Assembly (NCBI RefSeq): GCF_010500615.1
Contig: NZ_JAAGNX010000002.1
Location: forward strand, 486,990 to 550,989
DNA: 64,000 nt
Reading direction: 5' to 3'
Origin: Oceanipulchritudo coccoides
GTDB lineage: Bacteria; Verrucomicrobiota; Verrucomicrobiia; Opitutales; Oceanipulchritudinaceae
The notes below the pieces were generated by a model. The model searched no databases. It had not been told where the DNA came from and saw only the letters and a list, made by a program, of their open reading frames with translations. Positions within the stretch are counted from its first letter, which is position 1. Each line of letters begins with the position of its first letter. The translations under genes were made by a program, and so were the position numbers. Positions 35,951 through 44,292 of the stretch are shown here, piece by piece.

Positions 35951-38384
35951 AGAGCCGTCCATATGCCGCATCAGGCGGGGCCTGCATCAAGGCACGGACG
36001 GTTTGCCGGGTGCCTGCCATTTCAACCGGTGCGATCCTTGCCCGTGGGGATTCAGCCAGCAGCGCATGCTCCTTGTTGAAAAAGTCGATCCGGATATAGA
36101 CCTCGCCTGTCAATGACTGCCGGGTCTCCACATCGACTTTTCCCAGATAGTAATTTCCCGGAGTCGCGGCAAACAACTGGTACAGATGACCCCGGCGGAC
36201 ATTCCCGGCGATGAACCCATTCGGGTTTTTCCGAGCTTTTTGCACTATGCCTTCCGAATCCATGAATTGGCGATGCCAGATTCTTGGATTTTCAACATGT
36301 TCAAAACTCCGGTCGTTCAAGACCTGCACGGGTTTAATTTCCCTACCAGGATCCCATTGGATGCCTTGTGACGTGGTCCAATCGGACAAGAGCGCTTCCG
36401 TGATTTTCGACGCTTGCTCCTCCTGAAAGCGGGAAACCAGATTTGTCAGGAGAGCGGCCATGTTTGCCCCAAGTGAATCATAACGGAACACCCATTGAAG
36501 ATCGCTTGCACGGGCAGCCAGTGGAAATGTGCGGACCGCCTTGTCGCGGAGAGTAATCATGCGTGATCTTGCCTCGGAAGCGGCTTTGGCCGTTTGGATT
36601 CCGGTCAGAAGGGCCTCCCGGGAGGCGGAATCCCAATCATTGCCCTGCAGTTTCCAGCAGAGGGATTGATATTCATGGAAGGCTTCTGTGAAGGCGAATA
36701 GTTGCCGGGTTGGCTCAATCCGTTTGGCAAATCGATTGGCCTGCAACCCACTTTCCACACGCTGAAAGGACTTCGCCTTCTCAAGGGCTTCCTCGAGCAG
36801 GTTCCGGCAGAGGGCGAGGTCCTCCTGCTTCCAGAGCCCTGCTTGCCAGGGATCCTTCCAGTGCCTGAGCCACCACCCACTGCCCGGTTGCTCCATCCAG
36901 AGCTTTTCCGCATGGGCGAAAAATGCGCGCATGGGTTCCGCCGCAGGCCCGTAGAACTCCGTGAAATATTCATCGAGGAGGTCGGAAGGATCGCTATCGA
37001 CATCCCAAAGTAACCTCGCCAGCAGCCAGTTGGTATGGCCATCGTAGGGCCAGATTGCGGCGATCTGGCAGAAATAAGCCCTCACTCCCCGCTCGTGAAG
37101 GGCGGGAATCGATTCGCTGACAATCTCCGTCATCGACCGTGGAATAATGAATCCATACCCGAATAGATAATCCCATGTGCCGAGGAAAGGGGCGGCAGTC
37201 TTGTTCCACGCCTCGACATTTTGCAGATCGTCAGCCTTGGCTGCTTCATCATACCATTGGCTTCGGTCAAAGGTCAGGTATGGAACAATGGATGGATGAA
37301 TCGGGAAATCCGGAACATTCTCCCAGTTCAAATAGGCGAGGGTGCCGATGTACAGATCCGGTCTGGATTGGCTTTTCCAGGTTCCCTGCTGCAGTCCATG
37401 CTCAATTCCTTCCGCGACAGCATTGCTGTATGCGAAGACATGGTTGCTCCAGTCGGGCCAGCGGCGAAAATATCCTTCGGGTTTCCACGGGTAATCTTCA
37501 CCAAAATGCCCGAATACGAAGGAATCCCCGAGGCTGGCACTCACCGAGAGCACGCCACGGGATTGCCGCACCGGCGGATAGGTGCTAGTCACTTTTGTCC
37601 CGGATCGTTGGAAGGAAGTCGCGGCTTCGATCGCATCAAGCGTTGCTTCGATTGCCCATTGCCTGACCTCAGGCCTCGAAAGATCCGGATGGTCATTGTA
37701 GCCATGGACCTTCGGATAGTAAGGTGGACGCATTGGCTTCCCGTTTTCATCCTTGGCAAACCACTCGGGATGCCGGTCAAACTCCGTTGGCGGTAGCACG
37801 CGGTGCAGCGTATGGTTGTAGTAAAAGCGCTCCCTCAAGCCATGCCATGAGCCCCAGTCCGGGCCTTCCTGTGCGCGGCCAAGGGAATACGGGTTGCGGC
37901 TCAAATAGGAAGGTCTTTCGAAAAGGAGGACTTCGTCCGCTCCTTGAACGGATGGTGCTTCCGGTGGTGAATCCAACCGTTCCAACCCTGTTTCACCCGG
38001 CTGGTAATAGCGCCAGCCAAGAAACTGCTCGGCAAAGCGGAACACCGCAAAACAGGTACTGGGATTGTCCGACCCGGTGATTTCCAGACCGTGGCGGGTG
38101 CGTGCAACCCGGACTTCGTCGGTCAGTGGATTCTCGTCGAATGCCTCATGGTTCGCATCCGGCCCAATAATGATTCCATTCCTCGCACCCCACATGGGCA
38201 GTCTGGCAACTTTCGGGGCCGTCCCAAACTGCTGTTCCATGAGTTGCGCCAACTCGCCCGCGGCCTCCTTTACTTCATTCGAAGCATGCGGACTCAGGTA
38301 AAGAGTCTCGTATCCATCCGGTAACCTGGCATCGAGCGAGCCTGCGGCCACGGTGGCCAGAAAAAGGGCGATCCCCGAGCGCAT
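35865..38384 (-). CDS. Secreted DUF4838-domain protein, possible glycan-active
   Basis: An 839-residue protein with a signal peptide (about residues 1-20). An N-terminal alpha-glucuronidase-like domain (YETLYLSPHASNEVKEAAGE onward to about 125) precedes a DUF4838 (PF16126) region with SRNPYSLGRAQEGPDWGSWH, HPEWFAKDENGKP and IGTLAYLNWENVPDFPIHPS. The C-terminal 200 residues may be a carbohydrate-binding-like module. DUF4838 proteins are common in polysaccharide-degrading Verrucomicrobiota and Bacteroidota and are suspected glycoside hydrolases, but no activity is established that I know of. ATG 38384 overlaps the upstream stop (TGATG), so it is coupled to the permease gene. Confidence 0.82.
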   Translation of the reverse strand: MRSGIALFLATVAAGSLDARLPDGYETLYLSPHASNEVKEAAGELAQLMEQQFGTAPKVARLPMWGARNGIIIGPDANHEAFDENPLTDEVRVARTRHGLEITGSDNPSTCFAVFRFAEQFLGWRYYQPGETGLERLDSPPEAPSVQGADEVLLFERPSYLSRNPYSLGRAQEGPDWGSWHGLRERFYYNHTLHRVLPPTEFDRHPEWFAKDENGKPMRPPYYPKVHGYNDHPDLSRPEVRQWAIEATLDAIEAATSFQRSGTKVTSTYPPVRQSRGVLSVSASLGDSFVFGHFGEDYPWKPEGYFRRWPDWSNHVFAYSNAVAEGIEHGLQQGTWKSQSRPDLYIGTLAYLNWENVPDFPIHPSIVPYLTFDRSQWYDEAAKADDLQNVEAWNKTAAPFLGTWDYLFGYGFIIPRSMTEIVSESIPALHERGVRAYFCQIAAIWPYDGHTNWLLARLLWDVDSDPSDLLDEYFTEFYGPAAEPMRAFFAHAEKLWMEQPGSGWWLRHWKDPWQAGLWKQEDLALCRNLLEEALEKAKSFQRVESGLQANRFAKRIEPTRQLFAFTEAFHEYQSLCWKLQGNDWDSASREALLTGIQTAKAASEARSRMITLRDKAVRTFPLAARASDLQWVFRYDSLGANMAALLTNLVSRFQEEQASKITEALLSDWTTSQGIQWDPGREIKPVQVLNDRSFEHVENPRIWHRQFMDSEGIVQKARKNPNGFIAGNVRRGHLYQLFAATPGNYYLGKVDVETRQSLTGEVYIRIDFFNKEHALLAESPRARIAPVEMAGTRQTVRALMQAPPDAAYGRLFIRFYEMDPGSEAVLNSASVLQLKSRVP

Positions 38385-39424
38385 CACCCTTCTGGCCGGA
38401 TTTCGCCATCCTTCGAGAGGAGAATGGCAATCGGGCGCGTTTTCTCAAAATTGCTGCAGATAATCGCCAGGACAACCGTGATAGGCACACAGAGAATGGC
38501 ACCCGGAATCCCCCAAACAGTTCCCCACAGGGCCAGCGAGATCAGGATAACCAGCGGGCTCAGGTTAAGGGTTGTTCCCATCAGGCGCGGTTCGAGAATA
38601 TTCCCGACAACAACCTGCGTTGCCGCGACTCCGATGACAACCACAAGGAAGGGAGTGAGGGTGGGGAACTGGACAAGCGCCAGAATGGACGGAAAGAACG
38701 TGGCGACAATTGATCCAATTGTCGGGATGTAGTTGAAAAGGAAAATCAGGAGGGCCCAGAACACGGCAAAATCAAGACCGACGCTTTTCATGATGGCGTA
38801 GCTGACAAAGCCGGTCAGCAAACTGGTCAGGGTCTTGATCCCAATATACGTCTTGGTGTCATTGTAGACCCGCTCCAGCATGCGGTGAACTTTCTTCCGC
38901 TGGGAATCTTCATTCAGCATCCGGTCGATTTTCGGCATGAAGCACTTTTGCTCGAGAAAGATAAACAGTGTGTAGACCAGAATCAGGCCTGCGCTGCCAA
39001 TGAAACCTGCCAGGGTCACTCCGAGATTCTGGATGATCTTGGTTAAATCAATCTTGTGCAGGAGCTCCTTCAATTGAGGCGATTCCGAGAGGCCGACCCA
39101 CTGCGCCCCGCGGTCGAGAAGAGAATCAATGTTTTCCTGGTATGCGGGGGCGGAACGGATGACATTGTTGATGCTCGTGCTGATGACATTTGTCAGAAGG
39201 GTGAGGGATCCAAGGATAATCACCAGAGCGAGCAGGAAGGCAATGAAGCGCGGAAGGCCAATCCCGCCCAATTTGATTTTCAGGATCGAATCGGCGAGGA
39301 TGTTGATCAGATACCAGATAAAGATCCCGAGCACCATCGGGATGATGAGGTCTTTCCCAAGGGTGAGAATGGCGAAGGCAAAGGTCAGCAGAATGGCGAC
39401 AGAAGCGGCTAAGTTGATCTTCAT
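38384..39424 (-). CDS. AI-2E family transporter (PerM-like)
   Basis: A 346-residue membrane protein with about seven to eight helices, belonging to the AI-2E/PerM/TqsA family (PF01594). Marks include AFAILTLGKDLIIPMVLGIF at the N-terminus, VFWALLIFLFNYIPTIGSIV near residue 225 and LSPLVILISLALWGTVWGIPG near 295. Members export small molecules or ions; autoinducer-2 export is shown for only a few, and substrates are mostly unknown. Its ATG follows the upstream stop directly (TGAATG), and its stop overlaps the next start. Confidence 0.9.
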   Translation of the reverse strand: MKINLAASVAILLTFAFAILTLGKDLIIPMVLGIFIWYLINILADSILKIKLGGIGLPRFIAFLLALVIILGSLTLLTNVISTSINNVIRSAPAYQENIDSLLDRGAQWVGLSESPQLKELLHKIDLTKIIQNLGVTLAGFIGSAGLILVYTLFIFLEQKCFMPKIDRMLNEDSQRKKVHRMLERVYNDTKTYIGIKTLTSLLTGFVSYAIMKSVGLDFAVFWALLIFLFNYIPTIGSIVATFFPSILALVQFPTLTPFLVVVIGVAATQVVVGNILEPRLMGTTLNLSPLVILISLALWGTVWGIPGAILCVPITVVLAIICSNFEKTRPIAILLSKDGEIRPEG

Positions 39425-39901
39425 TCAGTTGGTGGGATTATCAGGTTCATGTTGGTCGAGGGAAAAGGACCCCGGAAGGAGCTCGCGGGCCGTTGTCGAC
39501 AGGCCGCTCTCCTCGGATGCCCAGAAGCTGTAAACGGGCAGATCCCGACCGAGGCGGTGGCTGAGTTCGGAAAGCCACTGCCTGCAGGCGCCACAGGGGG
39601 TCAAGGGCTCCGAGGCGGATGCATTAGCCCGCCAGCGCGCGCTTATGACAATGGCCATGGCTTTCTCGATAACACCTTTGGCCTGGGCCCGCGACAGCGC
39701 TGTCCGCTCGGCACACAAGGTCAATCCATAGGAATCGCTCTCGTAATTGATACCGGTAATGACCTGTCCGTCCTCCAGCAGCAGGCCTGCGCTGACGCAA
39801 AGCCCTGAATGAGGACAGTGGCTGTTGGCCAAGGTAGTTTCAGCCAATTCAAGCGCTTTTCTTGTATTGCTGTCCAACTCGCTCCGTAATATTGGATTCA
39901 T
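39425..39901 (-). CDS. cdd: Cytidine deaminase
   Basis: A 158-residue zinc-dependent deaminase converting cytidine and deoxycytidine to uridine forms in pyrimidine salvage. NYESDSYGLTLCAERTAL contains the Cys63 zinc ligand and the proton-shuttling Glu65; PCGACRQWL gives Cys103 and Cys106. The three-cysteine pattern is that of tetrameric Cdd enzymes, and the length is somewhat above the usual 130-140 residues because of a C-terminal tail. It is first in a minus-strand unit with the AI-2E and DUF4838 genes, with no functional link evident. Confidence 0.92.
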   Translation of the reverse strand: MNPILRSELDSNTRKALELAETTLANSHCPHSGLCVSAGLLLEDGQVITGINYESDSYGLTLCAERTALSRAQAKGVIEKAMAIVISARWRANASASEPLTPCGACRQWLSELSHRLGRDLPVYSFWASEESGLSTTARELLPGSFSLDQHEPDNPTN

Positions 39902-40046
39902 GATATTGAGGGTTTCCTCTATCCCAAGGATTTACGGAGGACCGGCCTTTGCAAGCGTGAAGACGACCAGGATCGGTGGATATTATTGGGACCTGCTGGC
40001 GGCTTGTCCTTTACAGGGGCCCGTTCAACTATAAGGTAACGATCAA

Positions 40047-40322
40047 ATGAACGCATTCCCTTTCGCTTTTATCCAGGGCATTGGCGGCCCGGAACTGCTG
40101 ATTATCCTCGTCATTATCCTCCTGCTTTTCGGAGCCAAGAAGCTCCCGGAGTTGGCGAAGGGCCTTGGCAAATCCATGAAGGAATTCAAGAAGGCGACCC
40201 AGGAGGTTCAGGATGATTTCCAGGAGGCCATGGACGCCGTCGATACCGACAAGAAGCCAGCCACACCAGCAAAAGACGCTCCCGCGGAGAAGTCTGTCCC
40301 CAAGAAGGTACCTGAATCCTGA
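40047..40322 (+). CDS. tatA: Twin-arginine translocase subunit TatA/TatE
   Basis: A 91-residue protein with the TatA layout: a short N-terminus with [19 protein letters not shown] as the single helix, [20 protein letters not shown] as the hinge and amphipathic helix, and a charged, proline/lysine-rich tail. TatA multimerises to form the pore that moves folded proteins across the inner membrane. It is monocistronic here; tatC is not in the window. It ends nine bases before the convergent methyltransferase-kinase gene. Confidence 0.93.
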   Translation: MNAFPFAFIQGIGGPELLIILVIILLLFGAKKLPELAKGLGKSMKEFKKATQEVQDDFQEAMDAVDTDKKPATPAKDAPAEKSVPKKVPES

Positions 40323-40331
40323 GGTTCTCGT

Positions 40332-41654
40332 TCAGCTTTTGGGCTGCGGGAGATAAATGTGGAAAGTTGATCCCTCTCCGGGGGTTGATTCCAAATCAAT
40401 GAATCCGCCCGCCCGGGCAATGATCCCGTAGACTGAGGCAAGGCCCAGTCCGGTTCCTTCTTCCTTCGGCTTGGTCGTGAAAAATGGATCGAAAATCTGT
40501 TCCCGTATATCCTCGGGGATGCCGCATCCTGTATCGGAAATGGAAATACAGACAAAGCGCCCGGGTACCAGCTGTCGGTCCCCCACCGACACTTTCATTT
40601 TCAAATCATGCACGCTTTCCTGAAGCGTAATCCTGCCCTTTCCCTTGATCGCATCTCTCGCGTTGACGAGGATATTCAGGATGGCGCGATGAAACTGGGT
40701 CGGGTCAATCCTGATTTTCGTCGAGGTTGGCGAGTATTGAAAGTCGGCTTCAAGGCGATCAGGGAAGGTCTCCCGGACGATCTTTTCGATTTCCTTGAGA
40801 AGTGGATGGACCGCTATAATCTCGACTTCCCCGCCTTCCGTTTCCCGTGAAAATGTCAGTATTTCCTGGATGACAGAGCGGGCCCTGCCGGTGCTCGTCT
40901 CAATGATGTCAACATAGCGGTTGAGTGACTCGTCCTGCATTTTGCGTTTCAGGAGCTGTGTCGACATACCGATCGGGGCGAGGAGATTATTCAGGTCGTG
41001 GGCGATGTCCCCCGCCAGCTTTGCGATATCCTCGAAGCGTTGCGCCTTCAGCAGCATTGCCTCAAGCTTCTGCTTTCCCTCCGGAATCGGATTAATGGAT
41101 TCTTTCTTTGGTGAACCATTTTCCCACTCAAGGAGCATCTTCTTGTAATTGCTGCCCCAGCGATAGGCCCCTGTTTTCCCACTTGCCGGAAGGACCCTGT
41201 GACACGGGATGAGCCAGGCGATCGGGTTTGCCCCCACGGCTGTTCCCACGGCCCGTGCATGGTTGGCTGAGCCCAGTTCCGAGGCAATCTCCCCGTAGGT
41301 TCTTGTCGTGGAAAAAGGAATACAAATGAGGTGTTGCCAGACTTTCCTCTGGAAGGGGGTTCCGATAGGGCACAATTTAAGGGAGGCGTCTCCTTTGGCT
41401 GCCTCCGCCAGCAATTCCACCTTGACCGGACAGCGTTTGCCCTCCTTGAAGGGACCGCTCCAGTATTTTTTCAGGGCCTCGCGGTCCAAGGATCCAAAAG
41501 AGATCCAGACAATCGTTTCCTTTTGCAGACCGATCCACCCGGAAGCTGACTCATACTCGAACGGGTAGATGTTGAGCGGCTCACGAATTGAAATCCCGGC
41601 TTCCCTCGGATCAATGAGGCGGACCCTTTTGGAGTTTTCAGGAGGTGATGTCAT
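40332..41654 (-). CDS. Ada/Ogt-type alkyl-DNA methyltransferase fused to sensor histidine kinase
   Basis: A 440-residue soluble fusion. Residues about 25-180 form an O6-alkylguanine-DNA alkyltransferase: [24 protein letters not shown] and the acceptor Cys151 in [13 protein letters not shown], followed by GAYRWGS as in the Ada C-terminal domain. Residues about 192-440 form a histidine kinase: a helical linker, phosphoacceptor His219 in [15 protein letters not shown], the N-box around Asn331, ISDTGCGIP (372-380) and [14 protein letters not shown]. Both halves keep all key residues. Irreversible alkyl transfer to Cys151 could signal damage to the kinase, as Ada does for its regulator domain; this is inference. 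It overlaps yceH by 17 bases in a unit that begins with a response regulator. Confidence 0.93.
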   Translation of the reverse strand: MTSPPENSKRVRLIDPREAGISIREPLNIYPFEYESASGWIGLQKETIVWISFGSLDREALKKYWSGPFKEGKRCPVKVELLAEAAKGDASLKLCPIGTPFQRKVWQHLICIPFSTTRTYGEIASELGSANHARAVGTAVGANPIAWLIPCHRVLPASGKTGAYRWGSNYKKMLLEWENGSPKKESINPIPEGKQKLEAMLLKAQRFEDIAKLAGDIAHDLNNLLAPIGMSTQLLKRKMQDESLNRYVDIIETSTGRARSVIQEILTFSRETEGGEVEIIAVHPLLKEIEKIVRETFPDRLEADFQYSPTSTKIRIDPTQFHRAILNILVNARDAIKGKGRITLQESVHDLKMKVSVGDRQLVPGRFVCISISDTGCGIPEDIREQIFDPFFTTKPKEEGTGLGLASVYGIIARAGGFIDLESTPGEGSTFHIYLPQPKS

Positions 41655-42291
41655 CGATCAGTTTTTCGAGGTGGGCAACTTTGGACTGGAGGTTGGCAAG
41701 GGTCTCTTCGATGTTGTCCAAGCGGCTGCTGCCCGTCGGGACAGGGATGTTTGTCCTTTCAACTTTTTCTACGGGAGCCTCGAAATTCTCAAGCCCGGGA
41801 ACGAGCGTGTGGAGATAACGGATTTCCTTGCCCCCGGGAGTGCGTCCAACGGATTGCACGAGGGTGTGTGGTTCATCCTCACGGTTCTCCATTCGATGAA
41901 GCCAATCCGTTACTTGCGGCAGCTCCGCAAATGGGTAAATCCGCTCGGTCCGCTGGCGAAGCTGGCCGGGTGTTTGTGGACCGCGCAGAAGGAGCGCAGT
42001 CAAAAGGGCGTACTCCTCTTTCCGGAGTTCCCAAGTGACAGAGGCATTTTCCCGGAATTTAGCCGTGCGAGAACCAGCCATATCCACTCGCATGGCGAGA
42101 TGTTTTTCGCGGAGCGTCTCGATCGCTCCCGAGACTTCCTCCTCGTCGTAGTCCGTCACGGGATCGCGACTCGTTTTCTGGTTACAGGCACTGATGAGGG
42201 AATTCAACGTAAGCGGATAATATTCGGGCGTAGTCTTCGCCTTCTCCATGAGAGCCCCGAGAACCCTAGCTTCTATGGCGTTGAGTTCCAT
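41638..42291 (-). CDS. YceH family protein (DUF480/UPF0502)
   Basis: A 217-residue protein of the YceH family, made of two winged-helix domains: MELNAIEARVLGALMEKAKTTPEYYPLTLN-like opening with NQKTSRDP, and a second part with ELRKEEYALLTALLLRGPQTPGQLRQRTE. A short coiled coil (about 185-217, NIEETLANLQSKVAHLEKLI) ends the protein. The family is widespread but its function is not established; the fold suggests nucleic-acid binding. It lies between the response regulator (13-base gap) and the methyltransferase-kinase fusion (17-base overlap), so it is probably co-transcribed and translationally coupled. Confidence 0.92.
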   Translation of the reverse strand: MELNAIEARVLGALMEKAKTTPEYYPLTLNSLISACNQKTSRDPVTDYDEEEVSGAIETLREKHLAMRVDMAGSRTAKFRENASVTWELRKEEYALLTALLLRGPQTPGQLRQRTERIYPFAELPQVTDWLHRMENREDEPHTLVQSVGRTPGGKEIRYLHTLVPGLENFEAPVEKVERTNIPVPTGSSRLDNIEETLANLQSKVAHLEKLIDDITS

Positions 42292-42304
42292 CGCGTCCTG
42301 TTAA

Positions 42305-43042
42305 TCAGTTTTCTTCACCCTCGGTGTTGTAGATATATCCGACACCGTGAATGGTCTTGAAGGCATCCAGGTTCAGGCCGTGTTTCTGGTACAGCCCCCG
42401 CACCTTGACGATATACTGGTCAAGGCTGCGACTACGGACGTCGGCGTGGATTCCCCAGACCCCGTGAATCAGGGTGCGCCGGGTGATGACAGAATTCGCA
42501 TTGTCATTCAGGAAGGCGAGAATGCCCAACTCCTTGCGCCCGATCTTTTCAGACTTCTTGTCCGGAAACTCAATCTCCATACGTTCCGGATTGACCATGG
42601 CTCCCTGGAACTCGAAGGGTCCCTCCGAAACGCTGGCGTTTTTCGTCACGCGATTGTCGAGCGAGGTCTCCGCACGCCGCAAGACGGCGTGAATCCGGGC
42701 TACCAGCTCCGTGAAGCTGAACGGTTTTGTGATGTAGTCATCCCCGCCCATTTCAAGGCCCTTGACCCGGTCCGTCTCGTTGTTGTTCCCCGTCAGGAAA
42801 ATGATCGGCACGTCGATATTCTCAGCCTTCAGCTTTTCCACGAGATCAAAGCCCGATCCATCCGGCAGGTTGATGTCCAACAGCATCAGGTTGGCAAAAT
42901 TACTCTGCAGATAGCGGACGACATTCGCGGCCCGGTGATGCACCTGGGTGAGCATTCCCGAGGACTCAAGTTGATCGGAAATCAGGTGGGCGAGTTCCGG
43001 GTCGTCTTCGACGATGAGGATGAGTGGTTTTGGTTTAGCCAT
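42305..43042 (-). CDS. OmpR-family response regulator
   Basis: A 245-residue two-component regulator. The receiver domain (about 7-122) has the acidic pair EDD, phosphoacceptor Asp56 in LLDINLPDG, Thr84 in FLTGNN and Lys106 in DYITKPFS. A linker leads to a winged-helix DNA-binding domain (about 150-242) with SRSLDQYIVKVRGLYQKHG as recognition region and IHGVGYIY as wing. The nearest kinase is the methyltransferase-kinase fusion two genes downstream on the same strand, a likely cognate partner. A 16-base palindrome about 45 bases upstream may be its own binding site. Confidence 0.95.
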   Translation of the reverse strand: MAKPKPLILIVEDDPELAHLISDQLESSGMLTQVHHRAANVVRYLQSNFANLMLLDINLPDGSGFDLVEKLKAENIDVPIIFLTGNNNETDRVKGLEMGGDDYITKPFSFTELVARIHAVLRRAETSLDNRVTKNASVSEGPFEFQGAMVNPERMEIEFPDKKSEKIGRKELGILAFLNDNANSVITRRTLIHGVWGIHADVRSRSLDQYIVKVRGLYQKHGLNLDAFKTIHGVGYIYNTEGEEN

Positions 43043-43086
43043 GACTTTTTTACCTTTATACTAACTTCTCTAATCACTTACAGACA

Positions 43087-43102
43087 TTTTACAAATGTAA
43101 AA
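43087..43102. promoter_or_regulatory. TTTTACA-AA-TGTAAAA palindrome, candidate operator
   Basis: A perfect inverted repeat of two seven-base arms and a two-base centre lies in the 124-base gap between the divergent response regulator gene and hisE, about 45 bases before the regulator start. Its place suits autoregulation by the OmpR-type protein, although those proteins often bind direct repeats; another dimeric regulator is possible. Confidence 0.45.
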
Positions 43103-43166
43103 ATCCCTTGAATTAAATAAAATTACCATTGTGAGGAAAGGCGTCAGGGGTTTTGTTGTTCCTTCC

Positions 43167-43430
43167 ATGAAAAAATTCGAGAGCCTGTTTGAAGAATTAA
43201 AAGAGAAGGCGGAGCGCGCTGACCCCTCTTCCGGCACGGTGAAGCTGCTGGCGAAAGGCAAGCATGCCATCGGAAAGAAGCTGATTGAAGAAGCCGGCGA
43301 GGTCTGGATGGCGGCCCGATATGAGGGAAAAGAGCAGACTGCGGAGGAAATTTCCCAGCTCCTTTACCACGCCCAGGTAATGATGCTCGCCAATGATCTC
43401 GAACTGGAAGACATCTACCGCTATTTATAA
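43167..43430 (+). CDS. hisE: Phosphoribosyl-ATP pyrophosphatase
   Basis: An 87-residue HisE, catalysing the second step of histidine synthesis (PR-ATP to PR-AMP plus pyrophosphate). The MazG-like signature [17 protein letters not shown] with its metal-binding glutamates is intact, followed by [23 protein letters not shown] 43167 starts [14 protein letters not shown], matching the normal HisE length; GTG 43131 would add 12 residues and cannot be excluded. hisG follows after six bases. The separate hisI cyclohydrolase is not in the window. Confidence 0.92.
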   Translation: MKKFESLFEELKEKAERADPSSGTVKLLAKGKHAIGKKLIEEAGEVWMAARYEGKEQTAEEISQLLYHAQVMMLANDLELEDIYRYL

Positions 43431-43436
43431 ATTGAT

Positions 43437-44282
43437 ATGTTCAAAGTAGCCATACCCAACAAAGGCTCACTCTCAGAGGGAGCCGTGGAAATCCTGAGTG
43501 ACGCCGGATACCGGTGCAAGCGGCACAGTCGCGAGTTGGTGGTCCGCGACGCGGAGCACGATGTGGAGTTCATTTTCCTCCGCCCCCGGGATATTGCCGT
43601 GTATGTGGGCTCGGGACTGGTCAATGCGGGCATCACGGGCCGTGACTTGGCACAGGATTCGGAGGCGGCCGTGGAGGAATGCCTCTCTCTTAACTTGGGT
43701 CGATCGCGCTTCTGTTATGCTGTCCCAAAGGGATCCGGGATCACCCCGGATACGCTTGGCGGAAAGCGGATTGCGACCAGTTACGCGAGTATCGTCCGCC
43801 AGGATTTGAAAAAGCGGGGAATTGAGGCGCAGGTGGTCCGTCTGGACGGCGCGGTTGAGATTTCCATCAAGCTCGGGGTGGCGGACGTCATTGCCGATGT
43901 CGTTGAATCGGGTCGGACACTCGTCGAGGCTGGGCTGGAAATCACGGGTGACCCGATTATGAAATCGGAAGCTGTGGTCATTCACCGCAAAGGCAATTCA
44001 CCCGACGAGGCATTGAACCTTCTTTTGAAGCGTCTTGAGGGAATCCTCGTCGCCCGCGAATACGTTCTGCTTGAGTACGTGGTGCCGCGCAATTCGATCG
44101 ATGCGGCCTGCGCAATCACTCCGGGTGTGAAAAGCCCGACGGTTTCACCGGTTAATGAAGCGGGTTGGGTGGCGGTTGCGGCCATGGTCAAGGCCGCTGG
44201 ACTAAACCGGATTATTGACCAACTGGGTGAGCTTCAGGCAAAGGGTATTATCGCCCAGGAAATAAAGACCTGTCGCCTCTAG
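43437..44282 (+). CDS. hisG: ATP phosphoribosyltransferase, long form
   Basis: A 281-residue HisG of the long, hexameric type, which carries out the first and feedback-controlled step of histidine synthesis. The catalytic domains run to about 205 and show FKVAIPNKGSLSEGAVEIL, ITGRDLAQDS and the PRPP loop LGVADVIADVVESGRTL. The C-terminal 70 residues (VLLEYVVPRNSIDAACAITP, SPTVSPVNEAGWVAVAAMV) form the histidine-binding regulatory domain, so HisZ is not needed. It lies between hisE and an exonuclease gene. Confidence 0.95.
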   Translation: MFKVAIPNKGSLSEGAVEILSDAGYRCKRHSRELVVRDAEHDVEFIFLRPRDIAVYVGSGLVNAGITGRDLAQDSEAAVEECLSLNLGRSRFCYAVPKGSGITPDTLGGKRIATSYASIVRQDLKKRGIEAQVVRLDGAVEISIKLGVADVIADVVESGRTLVEAGLEITGDPIMKSEAVVIHRKGNSPDEALNLLLKRLEGILVAREYVLLEYVVPRNSIDAACAITPGVKSPTVSPVNEAGWVAVAAMVKAAGLNRIIDQLGELQAKGIIAQEIKTCRL

Positions 44283-44292
44283 GGAGCCCGTT

